This document shows positions 56,397 through 64,000 of a stretch of 64,000 bases of DNA, one piece after another. The DNA comes from CAYNLY01 sp964398225 (GTDB taxonomy: Bacteria; Pseudomonadota; Zetaproteobacteria; Mariprofundales; Mariprofundaceae). The stretch's first letter is position 1; each line of letters opens with the position of its first letter. The DNA lies in NCBI GenBank assembly GCA_964398225.1, contig CAYNLY010000002.1:19108-83107 (forward strand). The letters are read 5' to 3'. A program made the translations under genes and the position numbers. A model generated the notes under the pieces. That model was not told the origin of the DNA. It searched no databases and saw nothing but the letters and a program-made list of their open reading frames with translations.

Positions 56397-58003
56397 GCCC
56401 GGTCGAGACGCGGGCCGACCTTGGCCATTTCGGGCGGAAGCTCATCGGCAAATTCCGCGAACACCTCCGAAAAGCGGCGGGCTAGCTGCCGCGCCTGGGC
56501 TTCGTAGGCCGCGGGATCCGACCAGGTGGCGGCAACATCGAGGCAGGCGGGATCCACGCCCGGACAATGGACCGGAACCTGAAGCCGGAACGTCGGATGC
56601 TCGCGATATTCGACCCCGTCCAGGCGGCCTTCGAGTGCCGCGCGCAGAAGCGCGCGCGTCAGATCGATGTCCATGCGCCACCCGACCCCGTAGGGCCCGC
56701 CGGTCCAGCCGGTATTGAGCAGCCAGCAGGCCACGTTCCGCTCCCGGATCTTGCGCCCGAGCATCGTCGCGTACACGCTCGGGTGTCGCGCCATGAACGG
56801 CGCGCCGAAGCAGGGGCTGAAGGTGGCCTCCGGTTCGGTGACGCCCGCCTCGGTGCCCGCGACCTTCGCGGTGTAGCCCAGAAGAAAGTAGTACATCGCC
56901 TGTTCCGGCGAAAGCCGCGCGATCGGCGGCAACACGCCGAAGGCGTCGGCCGTCAGCATCACGATGTGCGAGGGCTGCGCCGCCACACCCGGATAGATCG
57001 CATTCGGAATCGCCTGGATCGCGTAGGCCGCGCGCGTGTTCTCGGTGAGCGAGACGTCGTCGAAGTTCACCCGCCGGGTTTCGGCATCGAAGGCCACGTT
57101 TTCCAGAATCGTGCCGAAGCGCTCGGTCGCGGCGTAGATGAGCGGCTCCTTTTCCGGCGACAGGTGCGCGACCTTCGCATAGCAGCCGCCCTCGAAGTTG
57201 AACACGTCGTGCGGGCTCCAGCCGTGCTCGTCGTCTCCGATCAGCCGACGTTCGGGGTCGGAGGAAAGCGTCGTCTTTCCCGTGCCCGAAAGACCGAAGA
57301 AGATCGCGACGTCCCCGTTTTTGCCGACGTTGGCCGAGGCATGCATCGGAAGCACGTCTTCCTCGGGCAGCAGGTAGTTCATGATCGTGAACACGGACTT
57401 CTTGATCTCGCCCGCATAGGCCGTGCCGCCGATCAGCACGAGGCGCCGGCTCATGTGCAGCAGCACGAAGGCTTCGGAATGCGTGCCGTCCTGGCTGGGC
57501 ATCGCGTGAAAGTGCGGTACGTGGATGACCGTGAACTCCGGCGCGTCGGGGGCGAGCTTCCGCCCGAGGTCCACCGGCCGCACGAACATCGTGCGGGCAA
57601 ACAGCGCGTGCCAGGCGTCCTGGGTGATGACCCGGACCGGCTTCTCGTACTGCGAGTCGGCGCCGACCAGGCAGTCCTCGACGTAGACCTGCCGGCCTTC
57701 CAGATAACGGCAGACGCGGCGGAACAGGGCATCGAACCGCTCTTCCGGAAAGGCCCGGTTGTAGTCGCCCCACCAGACCTTGTCACGGCTTTCCGGTTCG
57801 TCCACGACGAACTTGTCGCGCACGGCCCGGCCCGTGAAATGCCCGGTTCGGACGACGAGCGCCCCCATGTGCGCCAGATGCCCCTCGCGATTCCGGATCG
57901 CATGCTCGTACAGCCTCGGCGTGGGCAGATCCCAGTAGATTTCCTCGAGATTCCCCAGCCCCAGCCGGGCCAGCTCCCGAGCAATCGCTTCCTTGTTCCG
58001 CAT
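56393..58003 (-). CDS. pckA: phosphoenolpyruvate carboxykinase (ATP)
   Basis: Converts oxaloacetate to PEP with ATP in gluconeogenesis. The 536-residue protein has the P-loop FFGLSGTGKTTLS, the kinase-2-like DPERRLIGDDEHGW, GGTAYAGEIKKSVF with the metal-site lysine, and NTGWTGGPYGVG. Full length. The ATG at 58003 has GGAG eight bases upstream; a GTG twelve bases earlier does not. It heads a two-gene unit with the uncharacterised gene at 55299. The 259-base gap upstream shows AT-rich patches but no promoter I would commit to. Confidence 0.95.
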   Translation of the reverse strand: MRNKEAIARELARLGLGNLEEIYWDLPTPRLYEHAIRNREGHLAHMGALVVRTGHFTGRAVRDKFVVDEPESRDKVWWGDYNRAFPEERFDALFRRVCRYLEGRQVYVEDCLVGADSQYEKPVRVITQDAWHALFARTMFVRPVDLGRKLAPDAPEFTVIHVPHFHAMPSQDGTHSEAFVLLHMSRRLVLIGGTAYAGEIKKSVFTIMNYLLPEEDVLPMHASANVGKNGDVAIFFGLSGTGKTTLSSDPERRLIGDDEHGWSPHDVFNFEGGCYAKVAHLSPEKEPLIYAATERFGTILENVAFDAETRRVNFDDVSLTENTRAAYAIQAIPNAIYPGVAAQPSHIVMLTADAFGVLPPIARLSPEQAMYYFLLGYTAKVAGTEAGVTEPEATFSPCFGAPFMARHPSVYATMLGRKIRERNVACWLLNTGWTGGPYGVGWRMDIDLTRALLRAALEGRLDGVEYREHPTFRLQVPVHCPGVDPACLDVAATWSDPAAYEAQARQLARRFSEVFAEFADELPPEMAKVGPRLDRA

Positions 58004-58262
58004 GCTGAGCTCCACCTGATTCGGAATGAGCCGATGCTATCAGATCCGCCCTGCCTGCGCGCGACGGCCATGCAAGCCAACCAGGGAATCCGCGGCTGCC
58101 CGCAAGTCTGCAACCAGCAGAGGGACTGGCCCGTCACATTGCGGACGACCCATCTGCTATCGAACCGGATAACTCATAATTTGTTGCGACGCTGATGCTG
58201 GGCCGTTACCTCTCCGGCCAAGAGCAGACACAAAGACCCAAAATCTACGTAAGCGTATCCAG
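58004..58262. other. longest intergenic region (between lipA and pckA)
   Basis: 259 bases, no convincing reading frame or RNA gene. Several A+T-rich patches (around 58160-58185 and 58230-58250) contrast with the rest of the window and probably hold the pckA control region. A weak TACG/CGTA stem with a T-rich flank after the lipA stop might act as a terminator. Confidence 0.4.
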
Positions 58263-59177
58263 CTAGCCCTCGCTCCTGAGCTTCAGGGCTTCAAACACCT
58301 CCTCGGCATGGAAGGACGAGCGCACCAGGGGGCCGGAGGCGACCATGCCGAAGCCCTTCTTTTCGGCCAGGTATTTCAGATCCTCGAACTCCTCCGGGGT
58401 CCAGTACTTCATCACCGGATGATGCTTCGCACTCGGGCGCAGGTACTGGCCGATGGTCAGGATGTCCACGCCGGCCTCGCGCAGATCGTCCATGACCTGC
58501 AGGATCTCGTCGCGCTCCTCGCCCAGCCCGACCATGATGCCGGACTTCGTGACCACCCGGGGATCAAGCTCCTTCGCGCGCTGCAGCAGACGCAGACTCG
58601 TGAAATAGCGCGCTCCGGGGCGCACCGAACGGTACAGCCGCGGCACGGTTTCAAGATTGTGGTTGAAGATGTCCGGGCCGGCCTCGATCACCGTTTCCAG
58701 ACAGGCATCGGGCTTGCGCCGGAAATCCGGCGTGAGCACCTCGATCGTCACGCCGGGATCGCGCGCGCGCAGCTCGCGGATCACGGCCGCGTAATGCCCC
58801 GCGCCGCCGTCGGGAAGATCGTCGCGATCCACGCTGGTGATCACGACATGTTTCAGGCCGAGCGCGGCCACCGCCTCGGCCAGCCGCGCCGGCTCCTCGG
58901 GGTCCACGGGGTCGGGCCGGCCGGTTTCCACATCGCAGAACGCGCAGGTGCGCGTGCAGACACGCCCCAGGATCATGAACGTCGCCGATCCCTGCTTCCA
59001 GCAGCCGCCGATGTTCGGACAGCTGGCCTCCTCGCATACCGTGTTCAGCTTGAGCTTGCGCATCAGATGCACGAGCCGCCGGTATTCGGGGGATCCGGGC
59101 GCGCGCACCTTGAGCCACGAGGGCTTGCCGTAGGACGGCATGCCTTCCTGCTCGATCGGAATGACCTTCCGGCTCAC
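58263..59177 (-). CDS. lipA: lipoyl synthase
   Basis: Radical-SAM enzyme inserting two sulfurs into octanoylated proteins. The 304-residue protein has both cluster motifs: the auxiliary C-x4-C-x5-C ([13 protein letters not shown]) and the radical-SAM C-x3-C-x2-C (CTRTCAFC). It also has the final RSS motif in [10 protein letters not shown], whose Ser binds the auxiliary cluster. The start is a GTG overlapping the stop of the DAHP synthase gene (GTGA). It acts after LipB, encoded 17 kb away. Confidence 0.96.
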   Translation of the reverse strand: MSRKVIPIEQEGMPSYGKPSWLKVRAPGSPEYRRLVHLMRKLKLNTVCEEASCPNIGGCWKQGSATFMILGRVCTRTCAFCDVETGRPDPVDPEEPARLAEAVAALGLKHVVITSVDRDDLPDGGAGHYAAVIRELRARDPGVTIEVLTPDFRRKPDACLETVIEAGPDIFNHNLETVPRLYRSVRPGARYFTSLRLLQRAKELDPRVVTKSGIMVGLGEERDEILQVMDDLREAGVDILTIGQYLRPSAKHHPVMKYWTPEEFEDLKYLAEKKGFGMVASGPLVRSSFHAEEVFEALKLRSEG

Positions 59178-60253
59178 GACGCGCCGCCCACCGCCTGCCG
59201 GCGCTTGCGCACCGCCTCGGCGACGACCCGCATCAGATCCGCCGAGTCCTCCCAGCCCAGGCAGGCGTCGGTGATGCTGACGCCGTATTCGGGCTTCTTG
59301 CCCGGCACGACGTCCTGGCGCCCGGGCTTGAGATGGCTTTCGACCATCATGCCGATGATGCCGCGATTGCCGACCGCGATCTGGCCGGCCACATCATAGC
59401 CCACCTCGACCTGCTTCTGATACTGCTTGCGGCTGTTCGCGTGGCTGCAATCGATCATCAGCCCGGTCTCGATGCCGGCGCGGCCAAGCTCGGCGAGCGC
59501 CTGGGCGACGCTTTTCGCGTCGTAGTTCGGCTCGCGCCCGCCGCGGAGGATGATGTGGCAGTCCTCGTTGCCGGTCGTCGAGAAAATGGCCGAATGCCCC
59601 TGCTTGGTCAGCGACAGGAACACATGCGGATGGCGGGCCGCGCGGATCGCGTCGATCGCGATCTGGAAGCCGCCGTCGGTCCCGTTCTTGAATCCGACCG
59701 GACAGGAAAGCCCGCTGGCAAGCTCCCGGTGGCCCTGGGATTCGGTCGTGCGCGCACCGATCGCGCCCCAGCTGACGAGATCGGCGAAATACTGGGGCGT
59801 GATCAGATCCAGAAACTCGTGCGCCGCCGGCACGCCCATCTCGTTGATGTCCAGAAGCAGCTTGCGGGCCATCCGGATGCCCTTGTTGATCTTGAACGAA
59901 CCGTCGAGGTCCGGATCGTTGATCAGACCCTTCCAGCCGACCGTCGTGCGCGGCTTTTCGAAATAGACGCGCATGACCAGCAGCAGATCCTCGCCCAGCT
60001 CCTCGCGCAGCGCCTTGAGCCGGCCGGCATATTCGAGTGCCGCGTCGGGGTTGTGGATCGAGCACGGGCCGATCACGACCAGCAGCCGGTCGTCCTTACC
60101 ATAGAGGATGTCGTGGATCTGGCGGCGGGTTTCAAAGGTCGTGCGCGCGGCGGCCTCGGTGATCGGATATTCCTCGTGCACCCGGCACGGGGGGATCACC
60201 TCCTGAATGGCCCGGATTCTCAGATCGTCGGTCGGATACCTGTTGCTCGCCAT
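59174..60253 (-). CDS. aroG: 3-deoxy-7-phosphoheptulonate synthase (class I, AroG/F/H type)
   Basis: First step of aromatic amino acid synthesis, joining PEP and erythrose 4-phosphate. The 359-residue protein has [44 protein letters not shown] (GARTTESQ, then [14 protein letters not shown]), IDCSHANS and the final [12 protein letters not shown], all class I-alpha motifs. Which of Phe, Tyr or Trp inhibits it cannot be read safely, so the symbol is generic. GAGG precedes the ATG. It is coupled to lipA by GTGA, an unusual metabolic pairing. Confidence 0.94.
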   Translation of the reverse strand: MASNRYPTDDLRIRAIQEVIPPCRVHEEYPITEAAARTTFETRRQIHDILYGKDDRLLVVIGPCSIHNPDAALEYAGRLKALREELGEDLLLVMRVYFEKPRTTVGWKGLINDPDLDGSFKINKGIRMARKLLLDINEMGVPAAHEFLDLITPQYFADLVSWGAIGARTTESQGHRELASGLSCPVGFKNGTDGGFQIAIDAIRAARHPHVFLSLTKQGHSAIFSTTGNEDCHIILRGGREPNYDAKSVAQALAELGRAGIETGLMIDCSHANSRKQYQKQVEVGYDVAGQIAVGNRGIIGMMVESHLKPGRQDVVPGKKPEYGVSITDACLGWEDSADLMRVVAEAVRKRRQAVGGAS

Positions 60254-60337
60254 TGCCTCGTCACCCTGTCTCGAACGGGCATCGCGCCCGATGGCGGCGC
60301 AGTATCGCAGAAATCGGCCCGCAATGCATGGGGCCGT

Positions 60338-62314
60338 TCAGCCGGAGCTTCCCACCCGGGCGGCGCGCGCGACGGGCTCCGACCGCATCCGGGCCGTCCG
60401 CCACCGGTACACCTGCCGGAACGCGAGCACATGCTGGACGTAGCGCCGCGTTTCATCGAACGGAATGGCCTCGACCCAGAGCTCGAGATCATCGGCCGGC
60501 ACGCGCTCCAGCCAGCGCGAAACCCGGGCGGGTCCCGCGTTGTAGGCGGCCACGGCCAGCGCGGGCTCGCCGAAGCGCTCCAGAAGCCGGGACAGATAGG
60601 CGGCGCCCAGGCGGACGTTGACCTCCGGATCGAACAAATCCTCATCCGCCGCCTCGATGGCAAGCCGATGCGCCACCTGCCGGGCCGTGGCCGGCATCAG
60701 CTGCATCAGCCCTCGCGCGCCGGAGCGGGAAACCGCGGCCGGATTGAACGCCGATTCCTGCCGGATCACGCCGAGCACGAGCTCCGGCGAAAGCCGATGT
60801 TCGCGGGCCGCGGTGAATACGGCGTTGGCAAAGCCGACCGGAAAGCGCACGTCGAGCGCATCCATCGCGCCTGCGCGCCAGGCGGCCGCAATCGCCTGAT
60901 TCCAGAGCCCCCAGTCCATCGCGAGCTGGAGAACCGCCCGCCAGTCCGGCTCCGGAATCCGCGCAAGCGCAGCCGCCCACTCCCGGCCCGCTCGTTCCCG
61001 GTCGCCCAGGGCCAGCCATTCCCGGGCCCGGACCATGCCGGGAAGCCCGGCAAGCCGGCGCAGGGTGGCTGGCTTGGCTTCCGGCGAGGGCGCGGGGCTC
61101 AGACTTGCCGGAACACCGAGTCTGCGGGCTGCGAGAAACCCGTAATATCCGCGTTCCCGGGCCACCTCGCTCCACAGGCGCCGGGCGGCCTCGGGATGCC
61201 CAAGCTCAAGCTCGGCCCGGCCCAGCCAGTAGCGCCACCGGGCGCTTTCGCGCTCGTCCCGGGGCATGGCGCGAATCGCCCTGCGCACCGCCGCCCAGTC
61301 GCCCGCCAGCATCAGAAGCCGGACGCGCCAGGCGCGCGTGGACGCATCGGCCGTCTCACGGGGAAGCCCGGCCAGCCACCTGTGGGCCTCGAGCCGATGG
61401 TGGCGGGCGGCGCGCAGCGCGACCCTGCGCCGGAGTTTCGCCACCAGCGAACGCGCAATCCCTCGCGGCGGATGCCTCAGCGCCTCCCAGCAGGCCGCGA
61501 CATCCTGACGCGAGTGCCTGCGGATGAGGTCGGAAAAGACGGGCTCAGCCCAGTCGCCCCAGTCGGCGGAACGGAATTCCGACAGCGCCCGGGCGGGATC
61601 GGCCTGCGCCTGCCTCCAGGAAGCCAGACGGCGCGCGATCGCATCGGGCAGCTCGCACCGCAACCGCTGCAGGTCCGCGCGTTCCGCATCGATCTGGGCC
61701 CAGCGGCCCTCCCGGGCCAGCCTGCGGAAGCGCTCCCTCATTTCCTCAGGCGTCGGATGCCCGTGCCCGATCCAGTCCGCAAACGGCCGGTCCAGCCGAT
61801 CGGCGAGCGGATCCTTCTGCCAGTTCCACCCCTGCCGATAGCGTTCGGACCATGCCCGCCGCGCCTCCTCCCGGTCGCCAAGGTGCCAGCGCACGAGCAG
61901 CATCGCCCCGGCAAGCGCCGGATCGCGTTGCAGATCGGGCCTTCGGGCAAGCTCCGCGCCCGCCCTGGGCCACTGGCCGCGCCGGGCCAGGCTTTCGATC
62001 CACGCCTGGTGGATGTCGGCGGCCTCGGGGATTTCCGCGTGACGCGTCAGCGTTTCGGCCACCGTCTCGTCGTCGCCGGCCCTCATCGCCGCGCGGGCAA
62101 GCCACAGCTCGAGATAGGGCGCAAGCGGATACGTATCGAGCTTCTCGAGAAGCCGCTCGGCGCGCGAACTTTGCCCGGCCTCAATCGCCGCGGCCGCCTC
62201 GGCAAACCATGCCCGCTGCTGCTCCAGCGTGGCGGCGCCGGCCGGAAACGCCCGCGCACCCAGCACCAGGGCCCAGCACGCGCCGAGCACCGCGATCCTC
62301 CTCCATCGAGCCAT
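60338..62314 (-). CDS. slt: soluble lytic murein transglycosylase (Slt70 type)
   Basis: Cleaves peptidoglycan, forming 1,6-anhydro ends. The 658-residue protein has a signal peptide (residues 1-27, cut near AGA), a long superhelical alpha region (about 30-470) and a C-terminal lysozyme-like domain with the catalytic Glu in RQESAFNPAA, the GARGLMQLMPATA motif, NVRLGAAYL and AVAAYNAGP. This matches E. coli Slt70 in layout and length. The ATG at 62314 is preceded by TATCGT at 6 bases and lacks a ribosome site. Confidence 0.92.
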   Translation of the reverse strand: MARWRRIAVLGACWALVLGARAFPAGAATLEQQRAWFAEAAAAIEAGQSSRAERLLEKLDTYPLAPYLELWLARAAMRAGDDETVAETLTRHAEIPEAADIHQAWIESLARRGQWPRAGAELARRPDLQRDPALAGAMLLVRWHLGDREEARRAWSERYRQGWNWQKDPLADRLDRPFADWIGHGHPTPEEMRERFRRLAREGRWAQIDAERADLQRLRCELPDAIARRLASWRQAQADPARALSEFRSADWGDWAEPVFSDLIRRHSRQDVAACWEALRHPPRGIARSLVAKLRRRVALRAARHHRLEAHRWLAGLPRETADASTRAWRVRLLMLAGDWAAVRRAIRAMPRDERESARWRYWLGRAELELGHPEAARRLWSEVARERGYYGFLAARRLGVPASLSPAPSPEAKPATLRRLAGLPGMVRAREWLALGDRERAGREWAAALARIPEPDWRAVLQLAMDWGLWNQAIAAAWRAGAMDALDVRFPVGFANAVFTAAREHRLSPELVLGVIRQESAFNPAAVSRSGARGLMQLMPATARQVAHRLAIEAADEDLFDPEVNVRLGAAYLSRLLERFGEPALAVAAYNAGPARVSRWLERVPADDLELWVEAIPFDETRRYVQHVLAFRQVYRWRTARMRSEPVARAARVGSSG

Positions 62315-62447
62315 GCCCCGACGATAGCAAACGGCACATGCGCCGACCAAGTCTTACCCGGATGCCTGTCCCGTTCCGACACAGGGACTGGCCCCCGGGC
62401 CATGCGGACGGCACCATGAAGCCCTTCTATCCCTGAGGAGTCCGATC

Positions 62448-62873
62448 ATGAGCGATGCGCGCTGGCAAAACCCCGACGATGAAACGATCCGCGAGCTGCT
62501 GAAACACAGCCGGCGAATCGCCGTGGTCGGCTGTTCGCCGAAGCCGGAGCGCGCAAGCCATCAGATCGCCGCGTTCCTGATCGAGCAGGGCTACGAGGTT
62601 TATCCGGTGCACCCAAAGGCGGACGAGATTCTCGGCCGCCGTGTCCATGCCCGCCTGGACGAGATCCCCGAGCCGGTGGACATCGTCGACGTGTTCCGGA
62701 AACCGGAACATACGCCCGAAATCGCCCGGGAAGCGGTGGCGATCGGCGCGAAGGCCCTCTGGCTGCAGCAGGGCATCGTCAACGAGGAGGCCTGGCGGAT
62801 CGCCCTGGAAGGCGGGCTGATCTGCGTGATGGACCGCTGCATCGCGGTGATGCACCGGCTTCTGATCCGCTAG
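62448..62873 (+). CDS. CoA-binding domain protein (YccU-like)
   Basis: A 141-residue Rossmann protein of the CoA-binding family. RIAVVGCSPKPERASHQIAAF is the nucleotide loop (VVGCSPKPER, then SHQIAAFL), followed by GYEVYPVHPKADEILGRRV and DIVDVFRKPEHTPEI. The final LWLQQGIVNEEA and VMDRCIAVMH are typical of the YccU group. The ligand is CoA or acyl-CoA by structural analogy; the physiological role is unknown. GAGGAG lies upstream of the ATG. Confidence 0.9.
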   Translation: MSDARWQNPDDETIRELLKHSRRIAVVGCSPKPERASHQIAAFLIEQGYEVYPVHPKADEILGRRVHARLDEIPEPVDIVDVFRKPEHTPEIAREAVAIGAKALWLQQGIVNEEAWRIALEGGLICVMDRCIAVMHRLLIR

Positions 62874-62910
62874 CCGCGCCGGCGGCCGCATTTCGGTCTA
62901 AGCTCAGGTC

Positions 62911-63642
62911 ATGAGGACCTGGGTGGGATGTTCCGGCTACTTCTACCGCCACTGGGCCGGCCGGTTCTATCCGGACGGGCTGCCGATGCACCGATGGTTT
63001 GCGCACTACGCCTCGGTCTTCGACACCGTGGAGCTGAACGCGAGCTTCTACCGCTTTCCCACCCCGGCCGCCGCGCGGCGCTGGCGCAGGCAGGCGCCCG
63101 AAGGATTCCTCTATGCCGTCAAGGCGCCGAGAGTGATCACGCATCTGCGCAAGCTTGCGCATTGCGACGAGCACCTGGCCCGGCTGCGCGATGCGCTGGA
63201 GGAACTGGGCGACAAGCTCGGGCCCGTGCTGTTCCAGCTTCCGCCAAAATTTGAGCATTGCGACGAGCACCTGGAGCGCCTCGAGGTGCTGACCGCGCTT
63301 CCGTGGACCGTGGCCGTCGAGTTCCGGCACCCCTCCTGGTGGCGCGAAGACGTCCATCGCTGGCTCGACGAGCGCGGGCTGATCTTCGTCTCGGTGGACG
63401 CGCCGGAACTTCCGGACCGGCTGCTTCCATGCGCGCAAGGCATCTATCTGCGCATGCACGGCAGGCCATGGTACCGCGAGCGCTACACGGACGACGCCCT
63501 CACCCGGCTGACCCGGCGGCTGAAGGATGCCGCGCCCCGAAGGGCCTGGATCTATTTCAACAACGACCACGATGCGGCCGCACCCGACAACGCCCGAACG
63601 CTTGCGCGGATGCTGGCCGGGGAGGTGAATCATGCAGGTTGA
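62911..63642 (+). CDS. DUF72 family protein (YecE-like)
   Basis: A 243-residue TIM-barrel protein of the DUF72/YecE family. It begins with the hallmark VGCSGYFYRHW, then FDTVELNASFYRFP, KAPRVITHLRKL, GPVLFQLPPKF, VAVEFRHPSWW and YLRMHGRPWYRERY, and near the end YFNNDHDAAAPDNA. Function is unknown, although an endonuclease-IV-like barrel has been suggested for the fold. TAAGCT lies 6 bases before the ATG with no ribosome site. It overlaps the next gene by 11 bases. Confidence 0.92.
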   Translation: MRTWVGCSGYFYRHWAGRFYPDGLPMHRWFAHYASVFDTVELNASFYRFPTPAAARRWRRQAPEGFLYAVKAPRVITHLRKLAHCDEHLARLRDALEELGDKLGPVLFQLPPKFEHCDEHLERLEVLTALPWTVAVEFRHPSWWREDVHRWLDERGLIFVSVDAPELPDRLLPCAQGIYLRMHGRPWYRERYTDDALTRLTRRLKDAAPRRAWIYFNNDHDAAAPDNARTLARMLAGEVNHAG

Positions 63643-63976
63643 CGACTACAGCTTCGGCGCCATTGTCATCGACGGACGGCGCTACACCCGCGATGTGCTG
63701 ATTCTGCCCGGCCGCATCCTTTCGCCCTGGTGGCGGAAGGACGGGCACCGGCTGGATGTTGCCGATATCGAACCCGTGCTGGCCGCCGAGCCCGAGGTGT
63801 TCGTCATCGGCACCGGCAGCCTGGGACGCATGCGCGTGCCGCCCGAAACGCTGGATGCGCTGAACGAACGCGGCATCATGACGCGGGCGCTGCCCACGGG
63901 GGAAGCGGTGAAGGTCTATAATGGCTGGGTGAACAACGGCCGCAGCATCGCCGCCGGTTTCCACCTGACCTGCTGA
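63632..63976 (+). CDS. Mth938-domain protein (DUF498 family)
   Basis: A 114-residue protein of the Mth938/NDUFAF3 family. Recognisable parts are YSFGAIVIDGRRYTRDVLILP, EVFVIGTGSLGRMRVPPE, LNERGIMTRALPTGEAVKVYNGW and NNGRSIAAGFHLTC. The human relative NDUFAF3 assists complex I assembly; the bacterial role is unknown. GGGGAGGTGA precedes the ATG, which lies inside the end of the DUF72 gene, so the two are co-translated. Confidence 0.9.
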   Translation: MQVDDYSFGAIVIDGRRYTRDVLILPGRILSPWWRKDGHRLDVADIEPVLAAEPEVFVIGTGSLGRMRVPPETLDALNERGIMTRALPTGEAVKVYNGWVNNGRSIAAGFHLTC

Positions 63977-63994
63977 ACCCTGCGGGAGGCCGCC

Positions 63995-64000
63995 ATGAAG
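63995..64000 (+). CDS. start of a further gene, cut by the window edge
   Basis: ATG AAG at the very end of the window, preceded by GGGAGG at a proper distance and 18 bases after the Mth938-type gene. Only two codons are visible, so nothing can be said about the product. Confidence 0.5.

Noticed and set aside
58123..62400. Shared 12-base word AGGGACTGGCCC at about 58123 and 62383
   Set aside because: A single short match in 64 kb of GC-rich sequence is expected by chance; there is no longer homology around it.
59333..62419. Very long open frame on the plus strand opposite the lytic transglycosylase and aroG
   Set aside because: Arg/Pro/Gly/Ala-rich product without domains, opposite two well-supported genes. 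High G+C makes such antisense frames common; the same holds for 10140-12203 (minus) and 15441-17675 (plus).

Overview
This window is a dense, high-GC (about two-thirds G+C by eye) stretch of ordinary bacterial chromosome. Gene content and order point to a gammaproteobacterium. The signs are trpFBA-accD-folC, aroQ-accB-accC, an RhlB-type helicase, grxD-bolA, and rpoN-hpf-ptsN-hprK-rapZ-PTS. HprK and RapZ together with EIIA(Man), HPr and EI suggest a deep-branching or Xanthomonadales/Chromatiales-like lineage rather than an enteric; I cannot name a genus. A run of exactly 100 N inside argD shows a draft or metagenome scaffold. I see no rRNA, CRISPR array, insertion sequence, phage gene or replication origin, and no gene-free stretch longer than about 260 bases.

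Layout. 1-6.6 kb: the start of an aldehyde dehydrogenase, a b561-type cytochrome, argG, a cfa-flavoprotein couplet, then argF and argD. 6.7-12.6 kb: trpF-trpB-trpA, a PDE-II-like hydrolase, accD, folC and a lone receiver domain. 12.6-21.5 kb (minus): epimerase-plsY, LysM protein-dprA-topA-rimI-ilvB-ilvH. 21.6-26.6 kb: a membrane protein and acyl-CoA synthetase, an M48 peptidase and a ceramidase-like CREST enzyme. 26.6-35 kb: thiS-thiG-hemE, TPR-aroQ-accB-accC, leuA with a complete attenuator, psd-pssA. 34.9-42.7 kb: a tandem cyclic-nucleotide-binding protein, then bioB-lipB and a LolA-like/ABC/beta-barrel set. 42.7-50.2 kb: rpoN-hpf-ptsN-hprK-rapZ-EIIA-HPr-EI, grxD-bolA and a CAU tRNA. 50.2-64 kb: rhlB, an HxlR regulator with a palindromic operator, thioesterase-rlmI, cpdA, pckA, aroG-lipA, a lytic transglycosylase, and small conserved proteins.

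How the parts fit. Most genes are core metabolism: Arg, Trp, Leu, Ile/Val and aromatic pathways, biotin/lipoate/thiamine/heme cofactors, and fatty acid and phospholipid synthesis. Two themes stand out. One is envelope lipid handling: cfa plus a GGR-like flavoprotein, plsY, pssA/psd, acyl-CoA synthetase, a ceramidase-like enzyme, and the LolA-like/FtsX/beta-barrel set. The other is small-molecule regulation: a permease-less PTS with HPr kinase feeding sigma-54, and a cyclic-nucleotide set of one binding protein and two dissimilar phosphodiesterases.

Two general traits recur. About fifteen neighbouring gene pairs overlap as ATGA, GTGA or TTGA, which suggests pervasive translational coupling. 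Many transcription-unit starts have a TAnnnT-like -10 hexamer 6-8 bases before the ATG and no Shine-Dalgarno sequence, which suggests leaderless mRNAs. The clearest new-looking regulatory element is the leu leader: a strong promoter that would start at the ATG of a 23-codon peptide with six Leu codons, followed by an intrinsic terminator just before leuA.
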